Positions 25,736 to 34,304 of a stretch of 64,000 nucleotides of DNA are shown piece by piece. The DNA comes from Bradyrhizobium sp. SRL28 (GTDB taxonomy: Bacteria; Pseudomonadota; Alphaproteobacteria; Rhizobiales; Xanthobacteraceae). The translations under genes were made by a program, and so were the position numbers. Where the stretch lies: positions 1-64,000 of the forward strand of contig NZ_JAHEAG010000029.1 in NCBI RefSeq assembly GCF_018596315.1. Direction: 5' to 3'. The notes beneath the pieces were generated by a model, which ran no database searches, had not been told where the DNA came from, and worked only from the letters and a program-made list of their open reading frames with translations. Position 1 is the stretch's first letter. Each line of letters opens with the position of its first letter.

Positions 25736-26644
25736 GTGACCGTCTCCGATCCGTCATCCCCCCGACTAGCGGCGCTGCTGCCGTCGGCATCCGTCGAAAT
25801 CTCCTCGCGCGGGCATCAGATCGCGGAACTGCGTGACCATTTCGCTGCTGGCACTGATGTCACCATCACGTTCCTGCCCGGCGACAATTATCGTCACAAT
25901 ATCGAGACCGCCACGGCGCTGCACCGGGCTGGCTACAATCCGGTGCCGCACATCGCGGCGCGTGAAATGGCTTCGCGCGAGGCGCTTGACGATTTTCTGG
26001 CGCGGGCGCGGGGCGAGGCTGACGTCACGCGCGTTGTCCTGATCGCAGGCGATGTCGCCGCCGCAAGGGGGCCATTCAAGTCCACACTCGATGTCTGCGC
26101 GAGCGGATCAATAGAGGCGCACGGGATCACGGCCGTCAGCGTGGCGGGGCATCCCGAAGGCCATCCGTTCCTCGAACTGCCGGACGCGCTGAACGGGCTT
26201 AAAGCCTGGCGCGATTGGGGACGGCGGACAGGCGCGCGCGTGGACGTCGTCACGCAATTCTGCTTCGAGAGCGCTCCGATCCTGCAATGGATCGCTGCGC
26301 TTGATCGAGCCGGCGTCGATCTTCCCGTCATCGTCGGTCTGGCCGGTCCGGCCACGCCGGCGACATTAACAAAATTCGCGCTCCGCTGCGGCATCGGCAA
26401 TTCCATGCGCGCGCTGCGGGCCCAGATCGGCCGGTTCGGCCGACTGTTGACGGATAACGGACCGGACGATGTCGTCAGGGGATTGCGCTGTGCGCCCGCG
26501 GCCGCGACCGCGCCGATCGCGGGATTTCACCTGTTCCCGTTCGGCGGCCTGCGCAAGGCCGGCGACTGGCTGCGCAACTACGATCGCGATCCGCCCGGAA
26601 TTGAGCGGGTCGCGATGTCGAGCGCGGGGCTTCAGAACCCGTAA
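25736..26644 (+). CDS. Methylenetetrahydrofolate reductase-like protein (MetF superfamily)
   Basis: A 302-residue TIM-barrel protein related to MetF. The first strand SVEISSRG matches the position of the family's substrate-binding FExxPP segment, but lacks the PPK; DVTITFLPGDNYRHN, PVPHIAAREM, VLIAGD and DVVTQFCFESAPILQWI follow in the family's order, the last being the usual TQFxFD/E strand. The start is GTG at 25736 with GGGAGG at good spacing. It may reduce methylene-tetrahydrofolate or act on another folate, as the first motif is altered. It is cotranscribed with the methyltransferase-like gene; its 3' end overlaps the convergent amidohydrolase by 13 bp. Confidence 0.8.
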   Translation: MTVSDPSSPRLAALLPSASVEISSRGHQIAELRDHFAAGTDVTITFLPGDNYRHNIETATALHRAGYNPVPHIAAREMASREALDDFLARARGEADVTRVVLIAGDVAAARGPFKSTLDVCASGSIEAHGITAVSVAGHPEGHPFLELPDALNGLKAWRDWGRRTGARVDVVTQFCFESAPILQWIAALDRAGVDLPVIVGLAGPATPATLTKFALRCGIGNSMRALRAQIGRFGRLLTDNGPDDVVRGLRCAPAAATAPIAGFHLFPFGGLRKAGDWLRNYDRDPPGIERVAMSSAGLQNP

Positions 26645-27597
26645 AGCTGCGCCGGGTTGTCGACCAGGATCTTCTTGCGGATCGCTGCGTCCGGCGTCCA
26701 CACCGGCAACTGGTTCAACAGCCGCCCGTCGTCGATCTGAAACAGCGGCGTCACGTCGGTGATCTTCTTGTCGGGTGGTGTCACCGAGTTCGGGTGCGGC
26801 CAGTCGGTACCCCAGACGATCCGGTCGGGGTTGGCTGCGATCAGCGACTGCGCGAGCGGCACGCAATCGGCATAATCAGGCCCAAGCTTCGAGGCGCGGT
26901 AGGCGCCGGAGATCTTCACATAGGCCTTGCCGGATTTCACCAGTTCCGCCAGGTCGGAAAATCCGGGCTGCTCGACGCCAAGGGCCGCCTGCGCGCCACC
27001 GAAATGGTCGAACACGACGGGCACCGGCGAAGTGGCGACCAGATCCTTGATTGCGGAAATCATCGCGGGGTTCGTGTAAAGCTGCACGTGCCACCCGCGC
27101 GCCTTCATGCGCTCGACGGCGGCCGTGAAGCGTGGCCGGGCTACCGCCGGATCATTGACGCCGCCGGTTGCGAGATTGAGGCGGACGCCGCGGATGCCGG
27201 CCTTGCCCATCAGGTCGAGATCGCTCTCCGACGTCTTGTCGTCGATTACGGCGACCCCGCGCGCGGTCGGTCCCCGCGCCGCCATGCCGAACAGCGTGGC
27301 CGAATTGTCGGTGCCGTAGATGGAAGGCGTGACGATCACCACGCGCTCCATGCGCAGCGACTTGTGCAGGGCGGTCATTTCCTCAGGCGAGGCCAGTTCG
27401 GGCGTATAGACGCGGCCGGAGAAGAACGGGAATTTCTCAGGGTCCGGATGAATATGGGTGTGGCAGTCGCAGGCGCCTGCGGGCACGTCGAAATTCACCG
27501 GCGTTGCCGGCTGCGCCGCTTTGGCGGTGGCGGTTCTGTTGTTCATCATCACTCCGGCTGCGATGGAGGTAAGCATCATACTGCGTCGCGTCAGCAT
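26632..27597 (-). CDS. Tat-exported amidohydrolase (PF04909, TIM-barrel metal hydrolase)
   Basis: A 321-residue hydrolase with a twin-arginine signal (MLTRRSMMLTSIAAGV) and an Ala-rich region before the mature protein. The metal and active-site pattern of amidohydrolase_2 proteins is present: DCHTHI (HxH), FDHFGG and WGTDWPHPN with the conserved Asp. Relatives include 2-pyrone-4,6-dicarboxylate hydrolase and lactonases. The Tat signal places it in the periplasm, which is uncommon for this group. The ATG at 27597 has GGGAG upstream. It stands alone. Confidence 0.87.
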   Translation of the reverse strand: MLTRRSMMLTSIAAGVMMNNRTATAKAAQPATPVNFDVPAGACDCHTHIHPDPEKFPFFSGRVYTPELASPEEMTALHKSLRMERVVIVTPSIYGTDNSATLFGMAARGPTARGVAVIDDKTSESDLDLMGKAGIRGVRLNLATGGVNDPAVARPRFTAAVERMKARGWHVQLYTNPAMISAIKDLVATSPVPVVFDHFGGAQAALGVEQPGFSDLAELVKSGKAYVKISGAYRASKLGPDYADCVPLAQSLIAANPDRIVWGTDWPHPNSVTPPDKKITDVTPLFQIDDGRLLNQLPVWTPDAAIRKKILVDNPAQLYGF

Positions 27598-27869
27598 TGG
27601 GGTTCTCCCTGGGATTATGTTGTTGATTATTGGTGTCCGGACAGGGCGCGTCGTGCCCATCGACTTCAGCGTTCCTCCTCGACGCCGGGCGTTGCTTCGC
27701 CCGTGGTGCGATCAGGAGATTATCGGGAGAAGTGAGGCGCGGGAAGGGCGCCCGTCTCCTATCGCCTTATCGGTTCAGTAACGCTGCCGCTCTATCGAAC
27801 CGGAAGGCGCTCCGATTTGACTAATCATCCGCCCGCCCGGAATATCTCGTAATCCTCTGGAATCAGTTC

Positions 27870-29465
27870 ATGCGAAAATTTTCACAAAAATTCAAAACCG
27901 GCGCGTCGGTGGTTGCCGTGGTCGTCGTGTTGCTAGGCGTTTACAGCTATCGCAAGCTTCAGGCGCTGGCGGCCGATCCCGCCGGGGAAAAGGATTGCGG
28001 GCCGTCGGTCGGCGGCGAGCAGGCGAAAATCGATCTGGAGCGGATCAAGGCGATTGCGCCGCTCAAGGACGTGAAATGGTCGCAGCTTGGCGGCAGCATC
28101 AATGATGCGAGCTGCCTCAACAAGACCGAGATCTACGGCGTGGTCGAGGTGCGCAGCGTCGAGGATGTCGCGAAGACGCTGGCCTTTGCGCGCGACAACA
28201 AGCTCTCCGTCACCACCGCCGGCGTGCGTCACAGCATGGGCGGGCACGCCTTCCGCAAGGGTGGCGTTGTGCTCGACATGCGCGGCTTCAACAAGATCGT
28301 GCTCAACGAGAGTTCGCGATCGGTCACGGTGCAGCCGGGCGCGACCTGGCACGACATCCAGAACGTGCTGCACCCGCGCTTTGCGGTTCGCGCCATGCAG
28401 TCGACCGATATTTTCAGCGTCGGCGGCTCGATCTCGGTCAACGCCCACGGCATGGACCATCAGGCGGGCGCGCTGGCGAAGTCGATCAAGTCGATGAAGG
28501 TGATGCTGGCGGACGGCTCGTTGCAGACGGTATCGGCGACCGAGAACAAGGATCTATTCAACCTCGTGGTCGGCGGCTACGGCCTGTTCGGCGTCATCGT
28601 CGAGGCCGAACTCGATATTGCCGCTAATCTGGTCTATCAGACCGGACGGCGCATGATGGACTACAAGGAGTTTCCGGCGCTGTTCGCCAGCGAGATCGAG
28701 AAGGACGGCAATATCGGCCTGATGTACGGCCACCTCTCGACCGCACCAAGCTCGTTCCTGAAGGAATTGCTGCTCTATACCTACACCAAGGTGGACGGCA
28801 CCGATTTCAAACGCGAACCGCTCGGCGAGGTCTCAGGCACCAAATTGCGGCGGCTCACCATCAACCTGTCCAAGCAGGGACCGCTATTCCAGGAAGTGAA
28901 GTGGCTGTCGGAAAAGCACATCGAGCACCGGATGGAAACCTGTACGGTGACGCGTGCGCAGGCGATCGGATCGGCGGAGGCCTGCCTCGTCAACCGCAAC
29001 GACCCGATGCACGATTCGGTGCCTTACCTGCGCAACTCGCTGCCGAACGATACCGACATCCTGCACGAATATTTCATCCCGCGCAGCCAGTTCGTCTCGT
29101 TCGTCGACGGCATGCGCAAGGTGCTGACCGACAACAAGACCAATCTGTTGAACGCTTCGGTGCGCGTCGTGCATCAGGAGAACAATTTCCTGACCTATTC
29201 GCCGGAGCCGGCGTTCTCGCTGGTGCTCTACATCAACCAGACCACCGATGAAGAGGGCAATCGGCGGATGAAGAAGGCGACGGAAGAACTGATCGACCTC
29301 ACCATCGCGCACAAGGGCCGGTTTTTCCTGCCCTACCAGCTCTATTATTCGCGCGATCAGTTGCAGCGCTCGTATCCGCAGATCAATGATTTCTTCGCGG
29401 CGAAGCGGAAGTACGATCCGGCGGAATTGTTCACGAATACGTTTTACCAGAAGTACGCGTCGTAG
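27870..29465 (+). CDS. Membrane-anchored FAD-binding oxidase (VAO/PCMH family)
   Basis: A 531-residue protein with an N-terminal membrane anchor (ASVVAVVVVLLGVYSY) and then a PCMH-type FAD domain: VRSVEDVAKTLAFARDNKLSVTTAGVRHSMGGHAF, VTVQPGATWHDI and SVGGSISVNAHGMD, where family members bind FAD. The C-terminal part ends DPAELFTNTFYQKY, as in sugar-lactone and alditol oxidases. The anchor suggests it works at the periplasmic face. The substrate is unknown. It is alone; the downstream genes converge on it. Confidence 0.87.
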   Translation: MRKFSQKFKTGASVVAVVVVLLGVYSYRKLQALAADPAGEKDCGPSVGGEQAKIDLERIKAIAPLKDVKWSQLGGSINDASCLNKTEIYGVVEVRSVEDVAKTLAFARDNKLSVTTAGVRHSMGGHAFRKGGVVLDMRGFNKIVLNESSRSVTVQPGATWHDIQNVLHPRFAVRAMQSTDIFSVGGSISVNAHGMDHQAGALAKSIKSMKVMLADGSLQTVSATENKDLFNLVVGGYGLFGVIVEAELDIAANLVYQTGRRMMDYKEFPALFASEIEKDGNIGLMYGHLSTAPSSFLKELLLYTYTKVDGTDFKREPLGEVSGTKLRRLTINLSKQGPLFQEVKWLSEKHIEHRMETCTVTRAQAIGSAEACLVNRNDPMHDSVPYLRNSLPNDTDILHEYFIPRSQFVSFVDGMRKVLTDNKTNLLNASVRVVHQENNFLTYSPEPAFSLVLYINQTTDEEGNRRMKKATEELIDLTIAHKGRFFLPYQLYYSRDQLQRSYPQINDFFAAKRKYDPAELFTNTFYQKYAS

Positions 29466-29473
29466 CGCCTCGT

Positions 29474-29557
29474 CGTCATTGCGAGGAGCGAAGCGACGAA
29501 GCAATCCAAAGCCCGCCTAGCCGAGATATGGATTGCTTCGCTTCGCTCGCAATGACG
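29474..29557. repeat. Dispersed inverted repeat (CGTCATTGCGAG family), copy 3
   Basis: CGTCATTGCGAG at 29474 pairs with CTCGCAATGACG ending at 29557, with GAAGCAATCCA/TGGATTGCTTC arms inside. The element overlaps the last 13 or so codons of the 125-residue membrane protein on the minus strand and supplies its stop codon. Confidence 0.8.
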
Positions 29558-29894
29558 ACGCGGCGAGCGATGGGGGCAGGCCGCTGCAGCCACCGGCCTG
29601 TTCGGCGTCCAATACCAGCAACGCGCCCGCCGCATAGAGGCGGGCGACAAAGCCGGCATCGTCGGAACGCGCGATGGTGAAGTAGTCGTTCGAGGCGAGG
29701 ATCCGTCCGTTGGCCTTGGCGATGGCGGCCAGCGCCTGCGAAGGGGGACCGACAATGGCCATCGACTTGCCGGGGGCCGAGCCAAAGGTCAACGCAACGA
29801 CGACAGCAAGCCAGCCAAAGACGACGAGGGCGATGGCGCCGGCGATGCGGCACAGCGGCAACGCCCGATTCTGCTGACGCCCGTCAGTAGTCAT
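29517..29894 (-). CDS. Small membrane protein with repeat-encoded C-terminus
   Basis: A 125-residue protein with one strong membrane span (IAGAIALVVFGWLAVVVALTFG) and a mature part SMAIVGPPSQALAAIAKANGRILAS that looks like a folded periplasmic domain. Its ATG at 29894 overlaps the end of the preceding gene, implying coupled translation. The last residues (SSLRAKRSNPYLG) come from a dispersed repeat, so the original C-terminus was probably different. No family recognised. Confidence 0.65.
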   Translation of the reverse strand: MTTDGRQQNRALPLCRIAGAIALVVFGWLAVVVALTFGSAPGKSMAIVGPPSQALAAIAKANGRILASNDYFTIARSDDAGFVARLYAAGALLVLDAEQAGGCSGLPPSLAASSLRAKRSNPYLG

Positions 29895-30984
29895 AGAAGT
29901 GCTCAATGCTCGCGCCGCTGGCCTTGAGCTCGCGGTTGATATCCACCAATCGATCTATCCTGGCTTTCAGGCCGGCCCTGCGAAACCCGGGCCGCGCATC
30001 CAGCTCCAGCGAGAACAGCTCCGTCGCACCCTTGATGTTGAGTTTCGCGGCATCGGGCGCAACCACGGTGATGAGGATGTCGTGATTCCCAGCGATTTCC
30101 GCAAGGCTGTATCCCTGGTCCAACAGGCTTTGGACAATCTCGGTGAAGGCCTTGTAGCGCGGCGTTTGCACCAGCTGCCATTGCGGCGTTAACGCGCGGA
30201 TCGGCTTGATGCGCGGTTCCTTTGCCAACACGCCCGGTGGCAGCGTCGCCACCGCGAACATGATGTCGCGCGGCTCGGTATCACCACCGGCATCGAGCGC
30301 CTTCTGGATCAGCGAGGCATAGCCGATCTTGACGAAATATTCCGCGCCGAGTGCGAAGTCGCGCTCCCAGGTGCGCAAATTGCTCGGCGTCGGCGCCGAG
30401 ATCGCGAAGAGGCCGTCGAGCTTCTCGCGGAACGGATATTTGTACCAAGGGATAGTGTAGAGGAACGCAGCATAATCCTGCAGCACGGCGCGGCCGAACT
30501 CGTCCTGCGGCGTGCGCTTCTCGCCCCTGATCCATTCGAACACGCGGCCGATGGTATTCTCATAGAAACCCTTGACGGCGTATTCGACGGAATAGCTGAT
30601 GCCGATGATATAGATCATCGTCTTTACTTCGGTCAGCGATTCTCCCGTCGCAGGCACGGCGCGGTTGATGGTGCAGAAACTGCGCCAGAACCCGAAGATG
30701 TGACCGAGATAGCCAAAATGGCTTTCGCTGGAGCGGTCGAGGAAGCGGCCGAAATCCTCGAAGGAATAGACGATGTACCATTCGGGGAAGGTGAAGAAGG
30801 TGTTGTTCAGTTTGCGCCGGTAGCCCGGCTCGTCGATCGCGGGGAGGGGCACCGCCGGCGCACTGGCCGCTGCGGCGACGGGAGAGGGGCGGCAGGTCCC
30901 CTCGATATAGGCCAGCGGCACAAGCACCGACAGCGCGATCAAGATCGCGACAACAGCCAGGATGCGCCGCAGCCACCTAAGCAT
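29884..30984 (-). CDS. Uncharacterised membrane-anchored protein
   Basis: A 366-residue protein with an N-terminal membrane span (ILAVVAILIALSVLVPLAYIEGTC), a Pro/Ala linker, then a large aromatic-rich domain: NTFFTFPEWYIVYSFEDFGRFL, GYLGHIFGFWRSFC, a second hydrophobic MIYIIGISYSVEYAVKGFYENTIG and WYKYPFREKLDGLF. I know of no named family. The ATG at 30984 lies inside the end of the upstream gene (overlap 8 bp) and its stop overlaps the next gene, so three genes are translationally coupled. Function unknown. Confidence 0.78.
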   Translation of the reverse strand: MLRWLRRILAVVAILIALSVLVPLAYIEGTCRPSPVAAAASAPAVPLPAIDEPGYRRKLNNTFFTFPEWYIVYSFEDFGRFLDRSSESHFGYLGHIFGFWRSFCTINRAVPATGESLTEVKTMIYIIGISYSVEYAVKGFYENTIGRVFEWIRGEKRTPQDEFGRAVLQDYAAFLYTIPWYKYPFREKLDGLFAISAPTPSNLRTWERDFALGAEYFVKIGYASLIQKALDAGGDTEPRDIMFAVATLPPGVLAKEPRIKPIRALTPQWQLVQTPRYKAFTEIVQSLLDQGYSLAEIAGNHDILITVVAPDAAKLNIKGATELFSLELDARPGFRRAGLKARIDRLVDINRELKASGASIEHFYDY

Positions 30985-31399
30985 GAACGACGGACCGCGT
31001 CCGCGGCGCCAGCACATAGCCGATCAGGATCGCCACGCCACCGAGGCCGAGATGCGGGGCATTGGCGAAAAACCGCGTCGAGAGCGGCAGGTTGAGCACG
31101 CCGTTGATCAGGATGCCGAAGTCGAGATAGCCGCTGCCAGTAGCCAGCCCGAGCACGCCATCGGCAAAGTAGAACACGCCGAACAATTGAAAAAACAATT
31201 CCGAGGCGCGGCGCGAGGTCATCGCCGCCGCAGCCGCCCACAGCGCCGAGACGAGATGCAGCCCGTCGGCGTACCAGGTGCGGCGAAACAGGCCGAAGAT
31301 CATGTCATTGGCGTCGATGAAGGCCGGGATGTAGCCGGTGAGAATCACGAAGCCGAGCAGGGCGGCGTAGCCCCAGGCGCACAGTCTGATGATGTCCAT
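30977..31399 (-). CDS. Four-helix membrane protein, DUF4383-like
   Basis: A 140-residue protein with about four membrane spans (LCAWGYAALLGFVILTGYI; LHLVSALWAAAAAM; LFFQLFGVFYFADGVLGLATG; LGLGGVAILIGYVLA). The spacing and the Gly-rich LLGxxI and FYxxDGVLGL patterns resemble DUF4383-type proteins, but the match is only by eye. It follows the alpha/beta-hydrolase by 47 bp and overlaps the next gene. Confidence 0.75.
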   Translation of the reverse strand: MDIIRLCAWGYAALLGFVILTGYIPAFIDANDMIFGLFRRTWYADGLHLVSALWAAAAAMTSRRASELFFQLFGVFYFADGVLGLATGSGYLDFGILINGVLNLPLSTRFFANAPHLGLGGVAILIGYVLAPRTRSVVHA

Positions 31400-31446
31400 G
31401 ATGTCTCCGGCAGCGATCTGTAAGACTTGTCGAATCTCTATTTAGT

Positions 31447-32430
31447 CTAGAGTTTTCCGAGTGTCTTGAGCAGGGCATCGTTGAACATGCCGGGGTCCTC
31501 GATCTGCGGAATGTGGCCGAGCCCCGGCAGCAATGTCAGGTCCGTATCTGATGGCAGCAGCGTCCGGAGATCGAGAGCTTGCTCGACCGGGGTGATCGTA
31601 TCCTTGTCGCCCCACAGGATCGCGACGGGGACTTCCAGCTTCGCATAGGCATTGCGGTCCGCGCTCGCGGCGTGTGTGTCGGAGCCGAGGAAATAATACA
31701 GCCAGTCGGCGATATCGCTCGTGCTGTCGCGTTGCGCCAACGGCCTTTGCAGGATCGCGACATATTCCGACGAGGCGCGCTCTTTTTTCGCGATCATCGA
31801 TTGCAGCAGCATTTGCGTCGCCACCGGATTGGTGATGGTCAGCGACACCAGGATTTCGCGAATCCATTGCGGCTGGATCACCCAGGGCGCGGCTGACGGC
31901 GCAGCCATCAATCCGAGCGCCGCATCGACCAGCACCAGTCCCCGCGCCCGATCCGGATATCGCATCACGAGTTCGGTCGCCGCACCGGCGCCGAAGGAGT
32001 GACCGACGATAATGGCGGGCGCAGCTTCCAGCGTATCAAGCACGTCATTGATCCGCGCGGCCTGGTCCTGCCGCGTATAACCGCCGGGACGGTCTGAGAA
32101 TCCAAACGGCGGGAGATCGAGGGCGATCACACGAAAGCCGGCCGCGGCCAGCACGTCGCTGGTATGCCGCCATAGCTCGCTCCACGCGGCCGTGCCGTGA
32201 AACAGCACCACGGGAATGCCATCCGCCGGACCCTTCTCCTGCACGAACACGCCGCCTGAACGCGTCGGCACCAGGTGGCCGGTCTTTGGCGCCAGCTGGG
32301 CGCGTGCTCCGGTTTCGCGGATGGACGCCGCCATGCGGAATGAGGTGATCACAAGGATTACGGACAGGAGCAGGACCAACAAGCCGTTGGCCGACCAGCG
32401 CAGAATGTTTGCAACCACGAGGCCTCGCAA
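31447..32430 (-). CDS. Membrane-anchored alpha/beta-hydrolase
   Basis: A 327-residue hydrolase with an N-terminal membrane span (GLLVLLLSVILVITSFRMAAS). The oxyanion HG motif is VVLFHGTAAW, the nucleophile elbow is GHSFGAG, the acid is in AILWGDKDTITP and the histidine in LPGLGHIPQIEDP, so the catalytic triad is complete. The substrate is not inferable. It is the first gene of the run that continues with three membrane proteins down to 29517. Confidence 0.88.
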   Translation of the reverse strand: MRGLVVANILRWSANGLLVLLLSVILVITSFRMAASIRETGARAQLAPKTGHLVPTRSGGVFVQEKGPADGIPVVLFHGTAAWSELWRHTSDVLAAAGFRVIALDLPPFGFSDRPGGYTRQDQAARINDVLDTLEAAPAIIVGHSFGAGAATELVMRYPDRARGLVLVDAALGLMAAPSAAPWVIQPQWIREILVSLTITNPVATQMLLQSMIAKKERASSEYVAILQRPLAQRDSTSDIADWLYYFLGSDTHAASADRNAYAKLEVPVAILWGDKDTITPVEQALDLRTLLPSDTDLTLLPGLGHIPQIEDPGMFNDALLKTLGKL

Positions 32431-32547
32431 AATCGATCGATCAAAACGGGGACGGAAACGGGCCGAGTTTTAGGCCAACGCGAATGGCTGGCGACTGAAA
32501 ATACCAGAAATAATCAGCGCCCGGTTAACACCGGGAGAAAATACAAC

Positions 32548-34011
32548 CTACTGCCCCGACGGCGTCCGCAGGCCATGCCAGGCATCGCGCACCTGATGGT
32601 AATGCACTTCCGGCAGATAGTCGGGCGTATTGAGGCCGAGGTTCTTGACGTCGAGCCGGCCGATCGCGCTGAGCAGGGTGTAAGAGGCGATCACGCGGTC
32701 GCGCTGCGCGCCGATCAGGCGAGCCTTGGCCAAAATCAGGTCCTGCTGCGCGTTCAGTACGTCGACGGTGGTACGCTGGCCGCCGGCTGCCTCCCGCTGA
32801 ACGCCCTGCAGGGCGACGGTGGCGGCGCGGACTTCGGCTTCGGAGGCGGTGACCGCGATCTTGGCGCCTTCATTGGCGACCCAGGCGCCGACCGCGGCGG
32901 TGCGGGCCTGATTGCGGACCTGATCCAGCACCTGCCGGCTTTGGGTTGCGATTTCCTTGGCCTGCCGGGTCTGTGACGCCGCCATGCCGCCGTCATAGAT
33001 CGGCTGAGTGAGCTGGGTGGTCACGGAGGCCTGATCGGTCCCCAAGGTGCCGAGCGTGGGGTCGGACTGCTTGCTGCGGCTGGCGCTGCCTTGCAGCGTG
33101 ATGGTCGGCATCAGGCTGCTTTCGGCGACGCGAATGGTGGTCGTGGCGACGTCGAAGTCGAAGCTTGCCGCCATCACCGCCGGATGCTCGCGGAAGGCAA
33201 GACCGGTGGAATCATCGCGGCTGCGCGGCAGCAGGCGGTCCACGGTATCCGCGGGGCGCAGCGAGTTGGGCGCGTTGCCGATGACCTGGGTATAGGTCGC
33301 CTGGCTGACGGCGAGGTTGACCTCGGCGGCGTTCAGATCGGCACGGCCCCGGCTCAGGCGTGCCTCGGCCTGCGCGGTGTCCGTGGGCGTGACGTCGCCG
33401 GCATTGAGACGCTTCTGGGTGATGCCGAGCGTTTCCTGCAGGAACGCCACGTTGGCGCGCTGCGCTTCGACCAGCGATTGGTTGGCGAGCACGTTGGTAT
33501 AGACGGTGACGGCGTCGAGCAGCACGCCCTGGCCGACATTGCGCAGGGCTTCGCGGCCGGACTGCACCTGCAGTTCCGCCACGCGGACGCTGTTGGCGGT
33601 CTTGAAACCGTTGAACAGCGTCTGGGTCACCGTTACCCCGATGGTCCAGGGTTTCAGGTTCGCGGACTGGATGGTGTTGTTAGGCAAGAGGTCGCGCACC
33701 GCCTGCAGGCCAGCGGAAAGATTCGCGACGATCTGCGGCCGGTAGCCCGAAAGCGCCTGCGGCACATTCTCGTCGGTGGCGCGCTGGCGGGCACGTTCGG
33801 CATTGAGCGCGGGGTTGGTCTGGTAGGCCTTGGCCAGCGCGTCAGGGAGGCCTTCGCCATGTGCGGCCGGCGCCGCAAACGCAAAGCAAGCCGCCGCAAG
33901 GCAAATGCCCGTTCGAAGCAACCGCCTTTCAACGTGGCCAACCCTAGCGGCACGCCCAGCCATTTGATCCCGTAGCCAACACAAGAACGTGATAACCCTG
34001 CTTCGAGCCAT
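32548..34011 (-). CDS. TolC family outer-membrane channel protein
   Basis: A 487-residue protein (470 if the ATG at 33960 is used) with a signal peptide (GICLAAACFAFAAPAAHG) and the internal duplication of TolC: LPDALAKAYQTNPALNAERARQRA in the first half and HPAVMAASFDFDVATTTIRVAESSL in the second. TNVLANQSLVEAQRANVAFL and AGGQRTTVDVLNAQQDLILAKARLIGAQRD are the long coiled helices of the tunnel. Typical partner of RND pumps or type I secretion systems; none is adjacent. It is divergent from the acetyl-CoA hydrolase-like gene. Confidence 0.93.
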   Translation of the reverse strand: MARSRVITFLCWLRDQMAGRAARVGHVERRLLRTGICLAAACFAFAAPAAHGEGLPDALAKAYQTNPALNAERARQRATDENVPQALSGYRPQIVANLSAGLQAVRDLLPNNTIQSANLKPWTIGVTVTQTLFNGFKTANSVRVAELQVQSGREALRNVGQGVLLDAVTVYTNVLANQSLVEAQRANVAFLQETLGITQKRLNAGDVTPTDTAQAEARLSRGRADLNAAEVNLAVSQATYTQVIGNAPNSLRPADTVDRLLPRSRDDSTGLAFREHPAVMAASFDFDVATTTIRVAESSLMPTITLQGSASRSKQSDPTLGTLGTDQASVTTQLTQPIYDGGMAASQTRQAKEIATQSRQVLDQVRNQARTAAVGAWVANEGAKIAVTASEAEVRAATVALQGVQREAAGGQRTTVDVLNAQQDLILAKARLIGAQRDRVIASYTLLSAIGRLDVKNLGLNTPDYLPEVHYHQVRDAWHGLRTPSGQ

Positions 34012-34304
34012 CCCGCTCTATCTGCTTGTTTGGGCATGATCTTCGATGCCGGTCACCCGTCATTCCGGATCATGCATTGCTTGTCCGCCCCTGCCGACAG
34101 CCTTGGCGCGTTTACCTGTTTAGGGGGCGCCGCCGCCACAGGCAAACTGCCGCGCGACATCAGTACATTAATTCGGTGAAATCAGTGCTTGGCTGTTGCC
34201 GGTTCGTCACAGACGAAGTTCGGTAGCAAATGCGCTATAGCTTCGCTGGCTGGCGTCCGACTCAGGGCGATTGGCTCCGCAGCTATGCCCCGGGTCCGTA
34301 CGTA

